Notes: generated from the sequence alone by a model not told the origin. A stretch of DNA of 64,000 nt from Apostichopus japonicus (GCF_037975245.1 NC_092571.1:14257417-14321416); one strand, 5' to 3'; positions 9,447 to 21,434 are shown, counted from the stretch's first letter. Translations and numbers: made by a program.

Positions 9447-10690
9447 ATTGGCAACCTTCCGTCTCGCGAGACGATGGAATAACTGCACTCTTGGTCAGAC
9501 ACTATTGAAGTTGCAGCGCTTAGAGTGGCTGAATAAGCCACAAAAGGAGGTTGAGTTATCAGGCAAGGTGATCCCTCTATGATGACGTCTTTTCCTCTTT
9601 TCCTCCCACTGCTCTCCCCTCTGTTCCTCTCTGTGCCTAACGGCAGTCCTGGCAGCTGCTCTCCACTTGCTTCTATCTGCGGCTAGTGCTTCCCAATTAG
9701 TTGGGTCAATGCATCCTGACTTCATATCCCGTGTGCAGGTGTCTTTGCAACGCAAAATGGGTCTTCCAGTGCGTCTGGAGCCAGTTGCAAGTGTACCATA
9801 CAGGATGTCTTTGGGGATACGTCCGTCATCCATCCGCCTGACATGGCCAAGCCAGCGTAGGCGCCTTTGGCTGAGTTTTATGCAAGTTCCAGGACACTTG
9901 TTTTTGGGATGTGGTCTTGCCATTTAATGCCAAGAATTTTCCTGAGGCTGAGCAGGTGGAAAGTGTTGAGTCTGCATTCCTTATGCGAATAGAGCCGTCC
10001 ATGCCTCGCTGCCATAGAGAAGAGTACTGAGCACACAGGCCTGATAGACTTGCATTTTAGTGTTGGTGGTCAGCATGCGGTTCTCCCAGACCCTCGCAGA
10101 GAGACGAGCCATGGCTGAGGCAGCTTTTCCGATCCTCCTGTTTAGCTCAGAGTCCAGTGAAAGGCTGTTTGAGATGGTGGAGCCCAAGTAGGTAAACTCG
10201 TCTACAACTTTGAGTGTTGAGTTGCCAAGTTTGATGACAGGGATATTGCTCACATTCTGTCCAAGCACCTCAGTCTTCTTTATGCTGATAGTCAGGCCAA
10301 ATTCATCACAAGCATGTGCAAAGTAGTCCACCAGTCGTTGCAGAGCTGTTAATGCTGCATCATCGGCAAAAAGTATTTCTCTGATCAGAACCTTCCTCAC
10401 TTTGGTTTTAGCACGGAGCCGGGCAAGGTTATACAAGCTGCCATCGCTTCTGGTGTGAAGAAAGATACCATCCACGGACTCTCTGAAGGCGTATGAAAGC
10501 AGCAAAGAGTAGAAGATGCCAAAAAGTGTTGGGGCACGCACGCATCCCTGCTTAACGCCACTCTTGATTGGGAAGGGTCTGACATTTGGCAATCATATTG
10601 GACAGTACCCTGCCTGTCCTCGTGGAAGGATATAATCAGCCGAAGGAGGCTGCAGGAGTTTGCCGGTAAGTTGACGAAAACACAGCTAAC
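9443..10690 (-). pseudogene. non-LTR retrotransposon RT, 3' fragment
   Basis: Minus-strand RT remnant of a second LINE family, unlike the Tx1/L1-like element. Upstream part (10,592-9981): KSGVKQGC..APTLFGIFYSLLL, the catalytic FADDAALTA, then FTYLGSTISN and YQACVLSTLLYGSEAWT. Downstream part (9923-9495): LSQRRLRWLGHVRRMDDGRIP and the conserved C-terminal YGTLATGSRRTGRP. A short stretch between the two frames (9924-9980) is missing or shifted, and coding similarity upstream of 10,592 (to about 10,690) is in another frame, so the copy is dead. No endonuclease is present; it is 5'-truncated. I do not assign the clade firmly. Confidence 0.75.
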
Positions 10691-10860
10691 CGCCTCAAAG
10701 GCGTTCCGCTCCTTGATTTCCTGTCAGGGTTTACTCCCTTATGTGAATTGTCGAACAAGACTAGCGTCTCCCCGCAGTAGAGCTGATATTATTTCACCCA
10801 TAATTGGGACCCTAAGCAGGTACTCATGCCCCGGGTCAGGGCACTTCTGAGAGCAATAGT

Positions 10861-10892
<32 letters not shown>

Positions 10893-10893
10893 G
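10861..10893. repeat. (GACA)n microsatellite
   Basis: Eight perfect tetranucleotide units. Confidence 0.95.
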
Positions 10894-11102
10894 GTGCCGT
10901 GGTCTTTACGTTTAGTTCCCAGAAATTTTCTTTTCCTTTCCTAGATTTATCTGTCCAAGAATCGTTTTGGTCAATGGCAATAACACGCAAATTCTCAATT
11001 GAATGATTTAGAGATTGAAGTGATTTGCAACAGGTTGGTTGATCTTTTTTGTTTTGATCGCCGATCTATGTTGTGTCATTCTCATTCTAAGAGGTATTTT
11101 TT

Positions 11103-11460
11103 TTACTCTCCAACGTATTGTAAGTTACAAATATTGCAGTAGATGGGGTAAATGACATTTTTGGATAGGCAGTTAATTTTGTGCCGAATTTGGAACGTGC
11201 GTTTGGTTGCTCTGAAAGGCCCCAGTCGAATCGACAAGTAAGCACGTTTTGCAATTTTGTGTACAGGCCGATGATCCTGTAGTTTCTGTTTGCTTTCCCC
11301 TAATGGGGTGTCATCCCGAAAGGATGCCCGAACTAAAATATTCCGTAGGTTGCTGGGTCTTTTAAAAGCAATGACAGGTAGTTCTGATTTCACGCGTTCA
11401 GTGCCTTGAAGTAGGTGAAAATTCTTCTGAATGATATTAGCCAGTGGTGGGATGGTAACT
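11103..11460 (-). pseudogene. Penelope-like element, C-terminal fragment
   Basis: The minus-strand translation has the Penelope linker signature (FKRPSNLRNILVRASF, RAYLSIRLGPF) followed by the opening of a GIY-YIG endonuclease (NVIYPIYCNICNLQYVGE), where the frame stops at 11,103. Upstream, in frame, PPLANIIQKNFHLLQ also fits the element. Penelope-like elements encode an RT plus a GIY-YIG nuclease; here neither the RT core nor the catalytic half of the nuclease remains, so this is a short relic. Confidence 0.72.
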
Positions 11461-12806
11461 GGTCAAATGTTGACGAACTATAGAGCATTGACGTCGACAT
11501 ATATATAATATAATATATATAGCTCATCCCGTAAGATGATAGAAGTCATGGGGAACTACCACGGTGGCCAAACGACATAGGCAAAATGTGCTAACCAAGA
11601 TCAAAGACGTAAACAATACGTCACGAACAGTCAATAAAATATCTGAAAATGGGTGCACAACGGTACAGAGATTTGCGCAAGTTTCGTGTTCGTCTAACAC
11701 TGGTAGCTCACTAATTGTCAGGGGGGTAACTGTCCATGGGGGAGTTGTCCGGTCAACATTCAAAGAGTGTGACGTCGTATAACCAGAAAACACTACCCAC
11801 TTACTGAACAAGGATAGTGGGTATTAATTTGACTATCACACGTTGCTTTACAGAAATTGTACGTGGTTCGATTTAAAATGGTGAGTGCTGGGAGTTCATA
11901 ATACTGATTAAAGTAAATACTACTAGATAACTTACTAACTGACAATGTTTCGCAGGTTCTCGTAAAAAATGGATGTGAACTGAAGATAGTAACCGCAGGG
12001 AAAAGAATTTCGCTCGTTCCATTATTCAAATATGCCATGAGCTCACCCTATATCTTCATAGATTCGGTACACACCAAAACCCACTGAAATAACAACAGTC
12101 CAATTTCCTTACAAGAACATGTTGGTTCTGCTCAGTCACTACACCATTCTTTAAAGACTATAGGTACTGCCCTCGTTTTATCAATACTTGCTAACTTTTC
12201 ATTGGCTCTTATGTCAAAAGCCTATGTGAATCCTGCAATGGTGCCGTCTTCCATGTAATATACTAGCATGTGTTCTAATGTAGTTATACTAGCCACTACA
12301 TGCAGTTCTCCGTTCCTTGAAATACATAAAAAGGCTGTTTATAAACACAGCAAGGCTTCACTGTATCACTGTACTAAAGTACTTGTGTGTATGTACGATA
12401 GCGTTGAAAGTTCACAAATATGAACAAGGCAAAGGCAGGTATGCCAGGAGGGGCCTGCATGATGGAGCTTGGGGTCAGGAAAAAGAAATCCCTCGACCAT
12501 ACCCACCAGCCCACTGACTTCGGAGCAATGAGTGAAAGGAAACACTTTGAAAGAGCTAAAACTCATATTGGATTAAAATTGTGTACTTTAACATTAGCAG
12601 GGAACTAGCAGTTAGAAAAGTACGTTGCTTGTTTTGGTGCGATTTAGTATTCGGAAATTGTTCTTAATCTGAAGCATTTTCTAAGGTGGTGGGGGTTTTT
12701 TTGGTATATGTTTGACGATGACTTTAAAAATAATGAATAGACAGCCGGATTTTTCTTTCAAAGCATTTGCGTACACGGTTAATAAAATAAATGACAAAAG
12801 ACTCAC
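11461..12806. other. non-coding, start of the high-similarity block with unit 2
   Basis: From about 11,955 the sequence aligns with unit 2 from about 42,170. It would contain the intron downstream of the Ig-like exon at 12,807. A transmembrane or tail exon was looked for on the minus strand and none was convincing. Confidence 0.5.
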
Positions 12807-13641
12807 CTGGATTACTTTTAGAGATATTAAATTCACATCTGTCCGAATACTGCGGTGTAGAAAGGGACGCCATCGTTTCCTGTACAGCGATGCATCCAAC
12901 AGTTGAGTTCTGATCACAAGACGTAATGCCAACAGAAAGCTCTTGAATACCGTTTTCATCCGTGTAATGTTTCTGAAAATCACAACCTTCGGGCTCAAGC
13001 ATTTCCAGATTTATCGGTGGAAACCCGTTTGTTATTGAACAGGATATAGTAACGTGGTAGGAGCCAAATGGGGATGAGGAGGGGCCTTGAGAAACAAGAG
13101 GTGTATGAGGATGGTGTACTGTAAAGAGATGATAGGTGTGATGAGAGTAAAGAGTAAACGGGGAGTCAGCACCAGTCAATGACAGATGATAAGTACCAGC
13201 ATCCTCCGGTTGAAGGTTTAAGATGGAGAAAGAAAAATCAACCTTAGTAATCTGAGGCGAATAGTACAGATCTTCCTCGATATATTCTACTTTTACTTGA
13301 AATAAATATCGATTGACTGTCTGATTCTGTCTTATTTGTAAACCGTTGAAGGAGTAAATTGGTTTAGAGGGAACGTCTCCATTAGTACGTCCGGTAAAGT
13401 TCATCGCTACTCGTAAACCATAAATATCTATATATATGTTATTATTTATATATAATTCAATATGATCTTTGTTAACAGCAATATCCGGGAACGAGAAGTC
13501 ACAGCCTAGCATAGCATAGCATTCCTTTGAATTTACTGTTCGTCGTTCGGTGCAGTGATAGTTACAACCGATTACGTTACATGCATATAATACCAGGAAG
13601 ATGGCAAGATACAAGAACTTTGGAACAATGAAACCATCCAT
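12807..13641 (-). CDS. two-domain Ig-like secreted or receptor protein, 5' exon (unit 1)
   Basis: First coding exon, 835 nt, from the ATG at 13,641 to a GTGAGT donor (12,806-12,801), ending in phase 1 as Ig-domain exons usually do. It encodes a hydrophobic signal peptide (about residues 8-25), domain 1 and domain 2. Domain 1 starts with the cysteine array C-X3-C-X10-C-X5-C and ends in LNLQPEDAGTYHLSL, where the expected F-strand cysteine is replaced. Domain 2 has a B-strand Cys (ISCSITNGFPP), a later Cys (VGCIA) and ends RCEFNIS. There are several N-glycosylation sequons. Downstream exons (stalk, membrane span, tail) are not identified, so a secreted form cannot be excluded. It is the unit 1 partner of 43,162-43,996; many differences are amino-acid changing. 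Function unknown; recognition or adhesion is the reasonable family-level guess. Confidence 0.75.
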
Positions 13642-15116
13642 GTTTAAATAATTAACGACTTTTTAAGTTGTCCAACGTCGCAGACGTGCGTTTGTGCCTA
13701 CATTTATTTTGAAAACTCTTATGAGAGATAGAAAGTGATCTTTGTTACAATGCGCATGCGTTAATTTGCTTTCAACTGAGCATGACTGGAAAATATATTT
13801 CCGACATGAAAACATGCATGCACGAGAGGTTTCGAATTTTGAACGTCGTTATGTTTTGTTTTTATTTGACCAATTATATAATCTAAGAAGTAGGCTAATG
13901 GTTTTTATATAACATTGTTATTTAATGACAAACATATTTGTTGAAGGGTGAGTGTGTGTGTGCATGAATCGTTTGTTGTCCTTTTGTGTTCTCGCTATTA
14001 ATTGAATGCTTCTACGTGGCTTTTGAAACAGTACTTACAGTAACATCAAATCAAGTTTTAGTATGTAACCAATGTCATTAATATACTTCATACTGAGTTA
14101 GACCGAGAAAAACAGAGAATGAGAATGCAACGTGGAGCTTGAAATGAAGCACTGATAGCGCATAAGCATATATACATAATCTTCATCATTTTAAAGTGAT
14201 ACATTCATCATTAACGGAATGACTGTACCTGAAAGTGATGACGCTCTCACGTGAAAAATTTAACAAAACTGAATTCGTGAGCATTCTACTTTCATCTGCT
14301 CTGGTGACCTGACGAGTGAATTCAAAATTTGATGGCACAATGTAGATAAGAACTTATCACCAATTGAAGGCTAAAGTATCATCTTCCAAATGAGGTATAA
14401 ACAAATAATCCGGAGTTACTATTCTGTTTTTTTGCTGGGGGCTTTATATTTCAAATCGAGGTGAATTATTACATTTATAGTTCTCGATCATCCTCATCAA
14501 ATTATTTTTAGTGTTTCTTTATCACAGTTTAAATACAACAGGCTCGTGCACTCATATGGTAGGAAGATTAGTGAAAAGCATTTACAAATGGTGAAACCTT
14601 TATTACCCTACCATTCCTTTTTTTGGTAGAATCCTTAACCCTTACTTATTGAATAATTTATGGAATATAATTAACGGCATTTTTCATTGTGCAATTATCA
14701 GGTAATTTATATTAACTATGCACACCTCGATAACGTAAGTTCCAAGCCGACTTAGAACTTAATTCGTTTCCAAAGAATATGGCAAAACTTTGTCAGAGAA
14801 CTGAACATCAGTCTCCATTTTGATGGTCCTCTAACCCGCCTTACCTAATAACCATCAGTTTATAATGGTAGTTTTATAATGTGGAAATATATTCAAATTC
14901 ACTTCAGAAAACGAAAAGACACATGATGTCCTTGTTAAGAAATAGTTAAAGTGGTTTCCTTTGAAACTGTTTTTATTTTTCGCAATCATCTAATTATTTG
15001 GATATTTCTGTCCGTCTTTTTTTCTTCAATCAAAGTAACTTCTTACATCAATGCATGTAAGGAATTTTCAAATTTACAGTCACGCTTTGCCAGATGTTTC
15101 AATGATTATGATTACT
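13642..15116. other. upstream region of the two-domain Ig-like gene
   Basis: No gene. Conserved almost base for base with 43,997-45,481, including a block of about 400 bases next to the start codon. No TATA box can be assigned with confidence. It may also contain the 3' exons of the one-domain gene, but none is recognisable. Confidence 0.5.
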
Positions 15117-15121
15117 CTGAA

Positions 15122-16453
15122 CAGGGGCGTATCCAGGGGGGCGCAACAGGCGCGCCCCCCCCCCTATTGGCCGTCACCAAAAAACAAAAAAAAATGCAAA
15201 AAAAAAAATTGATGACGACCTTTATGTGAGATATCGGTGATCGCTCAACCCCCCCCCCCCCCTCCCGTATGCTTTATTTTTTGTTTGCCAAAAAAAAGGT
15301 TCTGGCGAAGTTCGGCGGCATAATAGTTTTAGAAACATAGATGGTAGTTGTGTTTGTATTATCACTATAAACACTAAGTGACATGCCAGCCATACTAAAT
15401 TGTGCATTTTGTGTCCATATTTACTGGAAATGTTGCTTATTATTAAGGTCGAAAAATGGATCACATATGGCCATGGGCGGCGATCCTGGGGGGGGGGGGG
15501 GAAGGGGGATATATCCCCCCATGAAAATGGGTGGAGGGGATGTAATACACCATATCCTCCCCACCAAATGCCAGGGATAAGAATATTTTCATGCCTACAT
15601 TTATGCATCATCGTTAATGTACGGCTCTTTTTTAGCTTCATTTCTCGCCTACCATAAACGCAGTGCGATCTTTTCAAATAAAGCGTCTTTATAAAGCAAG
15701 AATAGTTGACTGTAGGCTTCATTGGCCCTATAACAACAAAATGTATTATTGCGCCCACGGTAATAATATAGTACATATATGCACCCTCATAGTATTCATA
15801 TAGGCCCTATAGTAGGCCTACACACGTACATGTTCCCTCGAACAGCTGAGAATCTCATGTTACCAGGGTAATGCTTAATACACGTTTCACCTGGATGCCC
15901 TAGCAATCGGTACCTAGGAATGTAACTGTGTAATTGTGTATTGCATGTGTATAGGCCTATAATAGCCTGCATGAGGCCATTTTCTTCATCGAATAATATA
16001 AAAGAGCTCTCGAAAATTCTAACGTTGCGCCTGAAACAAGATTGACAGGGGCAATTTTCCCAAAATAACACCCGAAATTAAAAAAAAAAAGTATTTTGGA
16101 TCCTGATTATGAGATATTTTGGACATGACATCCCAATTTTAAAGTTGGGTATATGCCGCTTGGAAACCTCGGGAAGTGCCGTTTCCGGCAATCTAGAGGG
16201 TTTGTTAATCCCAAAATTTTCTTGTACGCTTCGCGCCAACCCATGGTGGCGCTACGCTTAGATAGTCAACAAGGTCATATCCCCCCCCCCCACTCGGAAG
16301 TACGGATCGCCGCCCATGCATATGGCACCATTTTGCAGTTCAGCCCTTCTTCGAAAGCAAAAATTGTCCACCCCTCCCCTTAGACCCATCCCCCAGGAGG
16401 CGATCATTCATGCCTGACGCCCCCCCTATTGGAAAATCCTGGATACGCCCCTG
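15122..16453. mobile_element. TIR DNA transposon, non-autonomous, with a nested element
   Basis: Terminal inverted repeat caggggcgtatccagg at the left and its complement at the right. The sequence ctgaa flanks both sides (15,117-15,121 and 16,454-16,458), and unit 2 has the uninterrupted site at 45,482-45,486. No transposase frame. About 480 bases remain when the nested 847-bp element is removed. A 5-bp duplication is unusual for hAT (8 bp), so the superfamily is left open. Confidence 0.8.
15472..16318. mobile_element. hAT-like MITE nested in the 15,122 element
   Basis: Perfect 15-bp inverted termini catgggcggcgatcc, flanked by an exact 8-bp duplication catatggc (15,464-15,471; 16,319-16,326), the size hAT transposases make. 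G/C homopolymer tracts sit just inside both ends. No coding capacity. A second copy in reverse orientation is at 55,201-56,009. Confidence 0.85.
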
Positions 16454-16534
16454 CTGAACATATGTCTCAAACACTCGTCGGCTTTTAGTCATATATAACT
16501 GGATATGAGTAGATTCATGTTAGGTAGAGCTTAC

Positions 16535-17009
16535 TAAAAAGACGGTGCGTGTGTTGCAATACAGTCGGGCCGAAAGTCCAGTCGCTGTTTGTAGCCTTTA
16601 TGTCAACTTGGAAAGTTCCAGCATCGTCTAGTTGGATATTTAGGATTGAGAAATTAAAAGTAAGAAAGCGATTCCCATGGTCATAATAAAGGTATTCAAC
16701 TTGGAATATCTAACGATCATAGGTATGATCCTCATTCCACCGGAACATACCAGAGTAAAGAAAGGGAGTTTGAGGAACATCATCATCTGTAGCCATCTCG
16801 GTGAAGTTCAAATCTAATCTAAATATATATGTATATTTATATGAAAAGGAAATATTTGGAAACGATAAGTCCCAGCCTACTACCACATAACAGTTTGTTG
16901 AATTTACTGTAGGTCCATCTTGACAGTGATAATCACAATCAATATCTTGGGATAATGAAAAAGTGATCAGAAAAATGAGAAAACAATGTAAAACAGGTAC
17001 AAATCCCAT
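16535..17009 (-). pseudogene. one-domain Ig-like gene, 5' exon, inactivated (unit 1)
   Basis: Paralogue of the intact exon at 45,563-46,037: ATG at 17,009, signal peptide, one Ig-like domain and a GTAAGC donor at 16,534-16,529, 475 nt, phase 1. Two lesions are visible. The fourth cysteine of the N-terminal array is Trp (VVVGWDLSF, where unit 2 has GC), and the Tyr after YDR is a TAG stop near 16,710, caused by point changes. The frame after the stop still reads FQVEYLYYD through LDDAGTFQVD to the donor, so the damage is recent. A truncated product of about 99 residues would lack the second half of the domain. Confidence 0.75.
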
Positions 17010-19096
17010 ATCGCGGTATTTTGATAATTATTCACAGTAAATATGATGCATTTATTGCAACACTTCGCGCATCTCTCCGTAAAGCGAGGAGCGCTGTTTA
17101 TGAATCAAAACAAGGAGTCGTTCTTAAGAACACCCGTACATGCGCACATGTGTGTGTTTTCATTTGAATAATATATGTGCTGATTCAAAATGAAAATTAC
17201 TAGGCTGACAATTATTTTTTCCTTGATGGCTGCGTGACAATAAAAATTAATTTAACTTGTACTTTCGAGAGAAGGAAGTCGGCTGATGTCTGTAGTGTTT
17301 TCATAACCTATTAACTTGTAATCTTAATGGATTCCTCGCTCGGATGATTTTATTTTATACATGCAAGTCAAACATGTATTGAATTCCCTGTGTCTGCATT
17401 TTCTGTAAGAAATTATGATGCGTTAAGCGTTGAAAGTATGCAATTGATTGTCGAGTTTCGTGAATTTTACATAGGTACTATCTAACTTAACCAGATTTAC
17501 CACTGAATGAGTTGTTATACGTATCTATTACAGACAGAAAACCTATCTTTGCGGCTAAAATGAGGAATCCTTTGACGCAAGTTTTTATATTTCAACAACT
17601 TTATATCGTACCGATTATTATACTCAAAATAAGATAATTGTAAGTAATCAAGGTGAGACAACCCTCTTTAGCAAACTTTGTACTTTTTTTACAGTCGTAC
17701 ATAGTAGGCAACGCAGGTAATTGTAGCCATTCATTGTAATATTTTAGAGAGAATATTTCAAATGTTGTTTCTTCCGTTCCATAGTTTCCAAGATTTTTTA
17801 ACAATATTATCATGTATATCAGACTTCAAACAGACCATTTGGTTGCCTAGCTTTTCTACAATTCGAATGATCCAACAACGATGTGGAGTGCATAACGTTC
17901 GCGAGAGAAGTGAAGTGCGTGAAGCTACTCCTGCCCGTCCATTGGGGTAGGGGGGGTCTCTCAACCCCGCCAACCCAGAGCACCTTTCAACGAATTTGAT
18001 GACTATTTAATAATAACAGCCTTACAACCCTACGAATATCACGTGGTTTGAAGTGGAAATTTCGTTCACTACAATGGTCCATTATTAATCAATTGCGATT
18101 TGTTACGTCATTTCACATGTTAAAAATTTAAAACAGTAAGCTTCTATATTATTTCTTGATTTGTGTTAAATGCGTTTCATTTGGTTAATATGCTATAAGG
18201 ATTACGTGTTCAGATTTGACTTATTGAATTACCTTTCTTCATTCAGGTGTGTAACAGGGGACCTGTGCATGACTCATTGTATACAATGTCCCTGCCGTTT
18301 TCATGGCTTTATCATGTAACACTGGTAAAGGTGGGTACCCAATAATCAGTTCAAACTGATGTGTTATAATTTCTTAACATGTGTTACATTTATGACCAGT
18401 TGATAATGAGAAGGACTTACAAACAGAAAATACTAAACACACAATCCTATGCATATATAGATTGACTGGATTTACCACTCAGGTTTCGCCAATTATTTTG
18501 TCCATATTTCAAAGTGTGTTTCGGTGTTATAACACACTTCAGTTTATACTGACGGCTGTCTCTTGTTCAGAGTACAAACCGACGCGTATTCAGTCCGCCT
18601 TAACGCTCCGAGAGCAAATGTTTGTTTCTGTATATGGGTGTGACATAAAGTTACATGACTGTGCTACTGTCGTGTTAGGGGTCTTGGTCTTGATACGAAG
18701 AATGTAAAATATAACTACAACCAATGACAGACTTTTATTGTTATCAGATAGTGAGAACCACTTTACGTAATCATATCTGACATTTAAGGTAACAAATTCA
18801 ACTTTTCAACTCGATTACTCTCATTCTCTTATGACAAGTGCCAAAAGCAACAACAATCCTTGTACATATGTTACTAAATAAGATTTGTATATTTCTTTAT
18901 GCTCGTGGGTGTAGCTTGCAACGACTGACTCAACTAAGGCTAGTTTACACCACGTTATAATTTCAAAGACTAGCGTACAATATTTGTTAACCAGTGAGTA
19001 AAGAGGCTTGTCTACAAATGACGAAAATGTGCGTCTTTCTTGGCTAAATGCCTCCACGAATAGCTAACGTTTCAGCTCTCAAATGAAGGACTGTGT
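17010..19096. other. non-coding, conserved with 46,038-48,966
   Basis: No gene I can support. A minus-strand frame at 17,813-17,601 shares a core (FSLKYYN.WLQLPALPTM) with a longer frame at 46,837-46,556. It could be an exon or just conserved intron. The unoccupied target of the unit 2 hAT-like element is at about 17,898-17,905. Confidence 0.4.
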
Positions 19097-19245
19097 GCTT
19101 TTAACGTGACCCGCCCTGCGTGATCCAAAAGTTACGGCCAAACGGCACTACTCAACCATCCCATACTGACAAACAGAACTCAAGTCAAAAAAAGTAAATA
19201 CGCCCACCGACCTGCAGAGACAAACCCCCAACGACCCACTCAAAA
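19097..19245 (-). mobile_element. LINE 3'-end scrap
   Basis: Diverged 3' UTR and terminal hairpin of the Tx1/L1-like family (complement of gtcacgttaaaagca). The same scrap lies at 48,967-49,155 in unit 2, so it predates the duplication. Confidence 0.7.
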
Positions 19246-19429
19246 ATTGGTGTAATTCAATTTTTCATAAATAGCAGTATCATTCTACCAAATCGTCTGA
19301 CTGTTGCCATGGTCAATCGGGGGCGCTGTAACAAATCTCTGTTGAAGTTAAACACCTTCCCACTCTCGGCCTGTATTGGCATGGTGTATGCTATCGATCG
19401 TTGATGATCCAATATTAAACAAGGCGCTG

Positions 19430-19862
19430 CTGTCCCTAGCCTCTATGGGCTTATGAGTGGGGTGTTGCGCTACATGCCTGTTTGGTTCGTCTTCATCCTG
19501 TGGCACGGCCATCCTTCTGGCACCTTCTTCTGGCACCTTCAGGCGGGTGTGTCACTAGGGTGGAGAAGGACCATGAGGTTCGATTGGTTTGCATTCTTTT
19601 CAAGTATACACAGGGTAATATCTGCCTTTGTAATATGTATACTCCCAATCGGTCTTCTGCTAGACGAGATGTTTATCGACACAGTGCCTTCCTTTGTTCC
19701 TGGTAGTGCACCATATGCCATGGTCGGAGACTTTCAACTGTCCCAGACTCTGGTCTTGACAGACTCAGGGCTTCTGTGTCTGCTGGTCCTGATGCTGGGA
19801 TTGCAAAACTCGACAGATTCCCCTCGGAAAAACTGTTAGCCGATGTTTGGAGGCATATGAGC
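19430..19862 (+). pseudogene. LINE endonuclease fragment
   Basis: Plus-strand relic of the ORF2 endonuclease from the AYEWGG block to the DVWRHM block, in shifting frames: the CILPIGLLLDE and SFVPGSAPYAMVGDF stretches are recognisable out of frame with each other. It lies antisense to the 3'-end scrap 190 bases to its left, another inverted pairing of this family. Shared with 49,346-49,576. Confidence 0.7.
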
Positions 19863-21256
19863 GCCCGGAATACATTCCACGAAGTCATCATTGCATACCG
19901 TTATTACTCGTAGTATTCAACATATTAGATTTATGAGTAATATATTTTGTTAATTTATTGTTGACTCATAGCACTTTTTGGTCTCTTTTTTTTCAGGATT
20001 GTGTCGTATGCATTTTATTACTTCTGACCAAAGTCATACGTATAGAGTTAGTTAATTTAATATGTGAAAGCAAAAGGTAATATTTATTACATAATGATTT
20101 TTTTCCCTCTTTGAATAAAAAATAATAATAATAAAAATCCATCTTGAAATAGTTTAGTGGTGATATCTGAGGTGTGTTATCCAATACGTTCTGCAGGTTG
20201 TCCAAGTTTATAGAATCGATATGATCGAGGTATATGGAACAAAAGTTCGACCATGTTGGTTGCCTAGTGCTATTTTCTAACAATTCAATAACAGAGTGGA
20301 ATGATCCAACAACTCCGTGCTGTGCTAAACAACGGGGCAAGAAACATACTCCTGCCCCTTCACAATCTCTCCCTCCCATTCACACACCCCCTCTCCAACA
20401 TATTTGCCACTTTAAACGCCTGTTATGGCAATGTGATCCGAAAAAAATTCTGTATATATTTGAAATGGCCGAAGTCGAGGTTTCCTAAATGACTAATAGT
20501 TCATTACGAAGCAGTAATGAATTTAATACATGACTGTGACAGGACACCATGTGATGACTGCCAAAAAGCATCAAGAGAACGTCAAAGTTTACACCGTAAT
20601 CCCATTAAATTGCAATAGCCGTCATTTATTCTTTGTAATTTATTTCTTCTTAATGAGAAACAACTCCGTACCGTTGTCAAAGTATGATATGTCAGATCGA
20701 ACGAAGTTTGTTTATATATGCTAATCAATAAAATACAATTAATTAAAAATTAAAATAGTCTAGTAACCATGCTCATAAGCATTTATTTTCAGATGGCGCT
20801 GTACCACTATATAACAGAGAAAGTTATAGAATTCTAACTGCATATTTCTTTAGGTGATAAGAGTAGATAGAGTATGTGTTATTAAATGTTCTTGTTCCTT
20901 TCAAGTAGGAGATCGATTGTTATGAGCATATATTACAAAGGACAATATCTCGGGTGGAATGTCTTTATCTGTCTCTCTTATATACATCATCCAGCAATTG
21001 GTATTAGAATGAACTTGAACACCTGAACACCTTTCATTGACAGTTATCTGTCGCAATATCCTGTAATTGCAAATCAAATAATAATGAAAACCAATACTAT
21101 AGTTACGGTGGTCCTGATGGAAAAGACGAGTTGCAGACTTACTGCGTTAGTATAACCCGACAACTAGTGAAAAAAAATATTTTGCGTGTTGTCCAGCCAC
21201 GTGCAGCACAACAACTGATCACGTTGGGATTCTTCGTCAAAATGCTAATGCATAGA
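19863..21256. other. non-coding, conserved with 49,577-50,974
   Basis: No gene. Similarity to unit 2 rises towards the right. A CACTG-free, AT-rich stretch; CACGTG at 21,198-21,203 lies 54-59 bases upstream of the U2-like RNA. Confidence 0.45.
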
Positions 21257-21434
21257 ACCGTTTCTCGGCCTTTTGGCTAAGATCATGTGAAGTATCTTTT
21301 TCCTTCGAGGAGAATGGTGATACACACCCGACGATGATCACACAGTGACAATATCGATGCAAGGGGACTGGGGTTGAGAGCGGATCAGTCGTTCGGTAGT
21401 TTGGTTTTCGTGCCCAGGTTCTTTCCTGGGTGAC
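21257..21434 (+). ncRNA. U2-snRNA-like structured RNA, variant branch-site sequence
   Basis: The first 40 bases match human U2 (recalled from memory) at 36 positions, including the stem I region ctcggccttttggctaaga. The branch-site recognition sequence reads GAAGTA (21,289-21,294) where U2 has GTAGTA; the changed base is the conserved pseudouridine position 34. After that the primary sequence is not U2, but the layout is: a hairpin closed by gtatc/gatac (21,292-21,323), a long stem pairing 21,328-21,339 with 21,383-21,396, an Sm-like ggttttcg (21,403-21,410), a terminal hairpin cccagg/cctggg (21,413-21,430) and a sequence resembling a snRNA 3' box (21,436-21,451). It may be a divergent snRNA gene or the head of a SINE. 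Confidence 0.55.

Noticed and set aside
10861-10893. Short regular repeats as a CRISPR array
   Set aside because: A plain (GACA)n microsatellite without spacers, in an animal genome.
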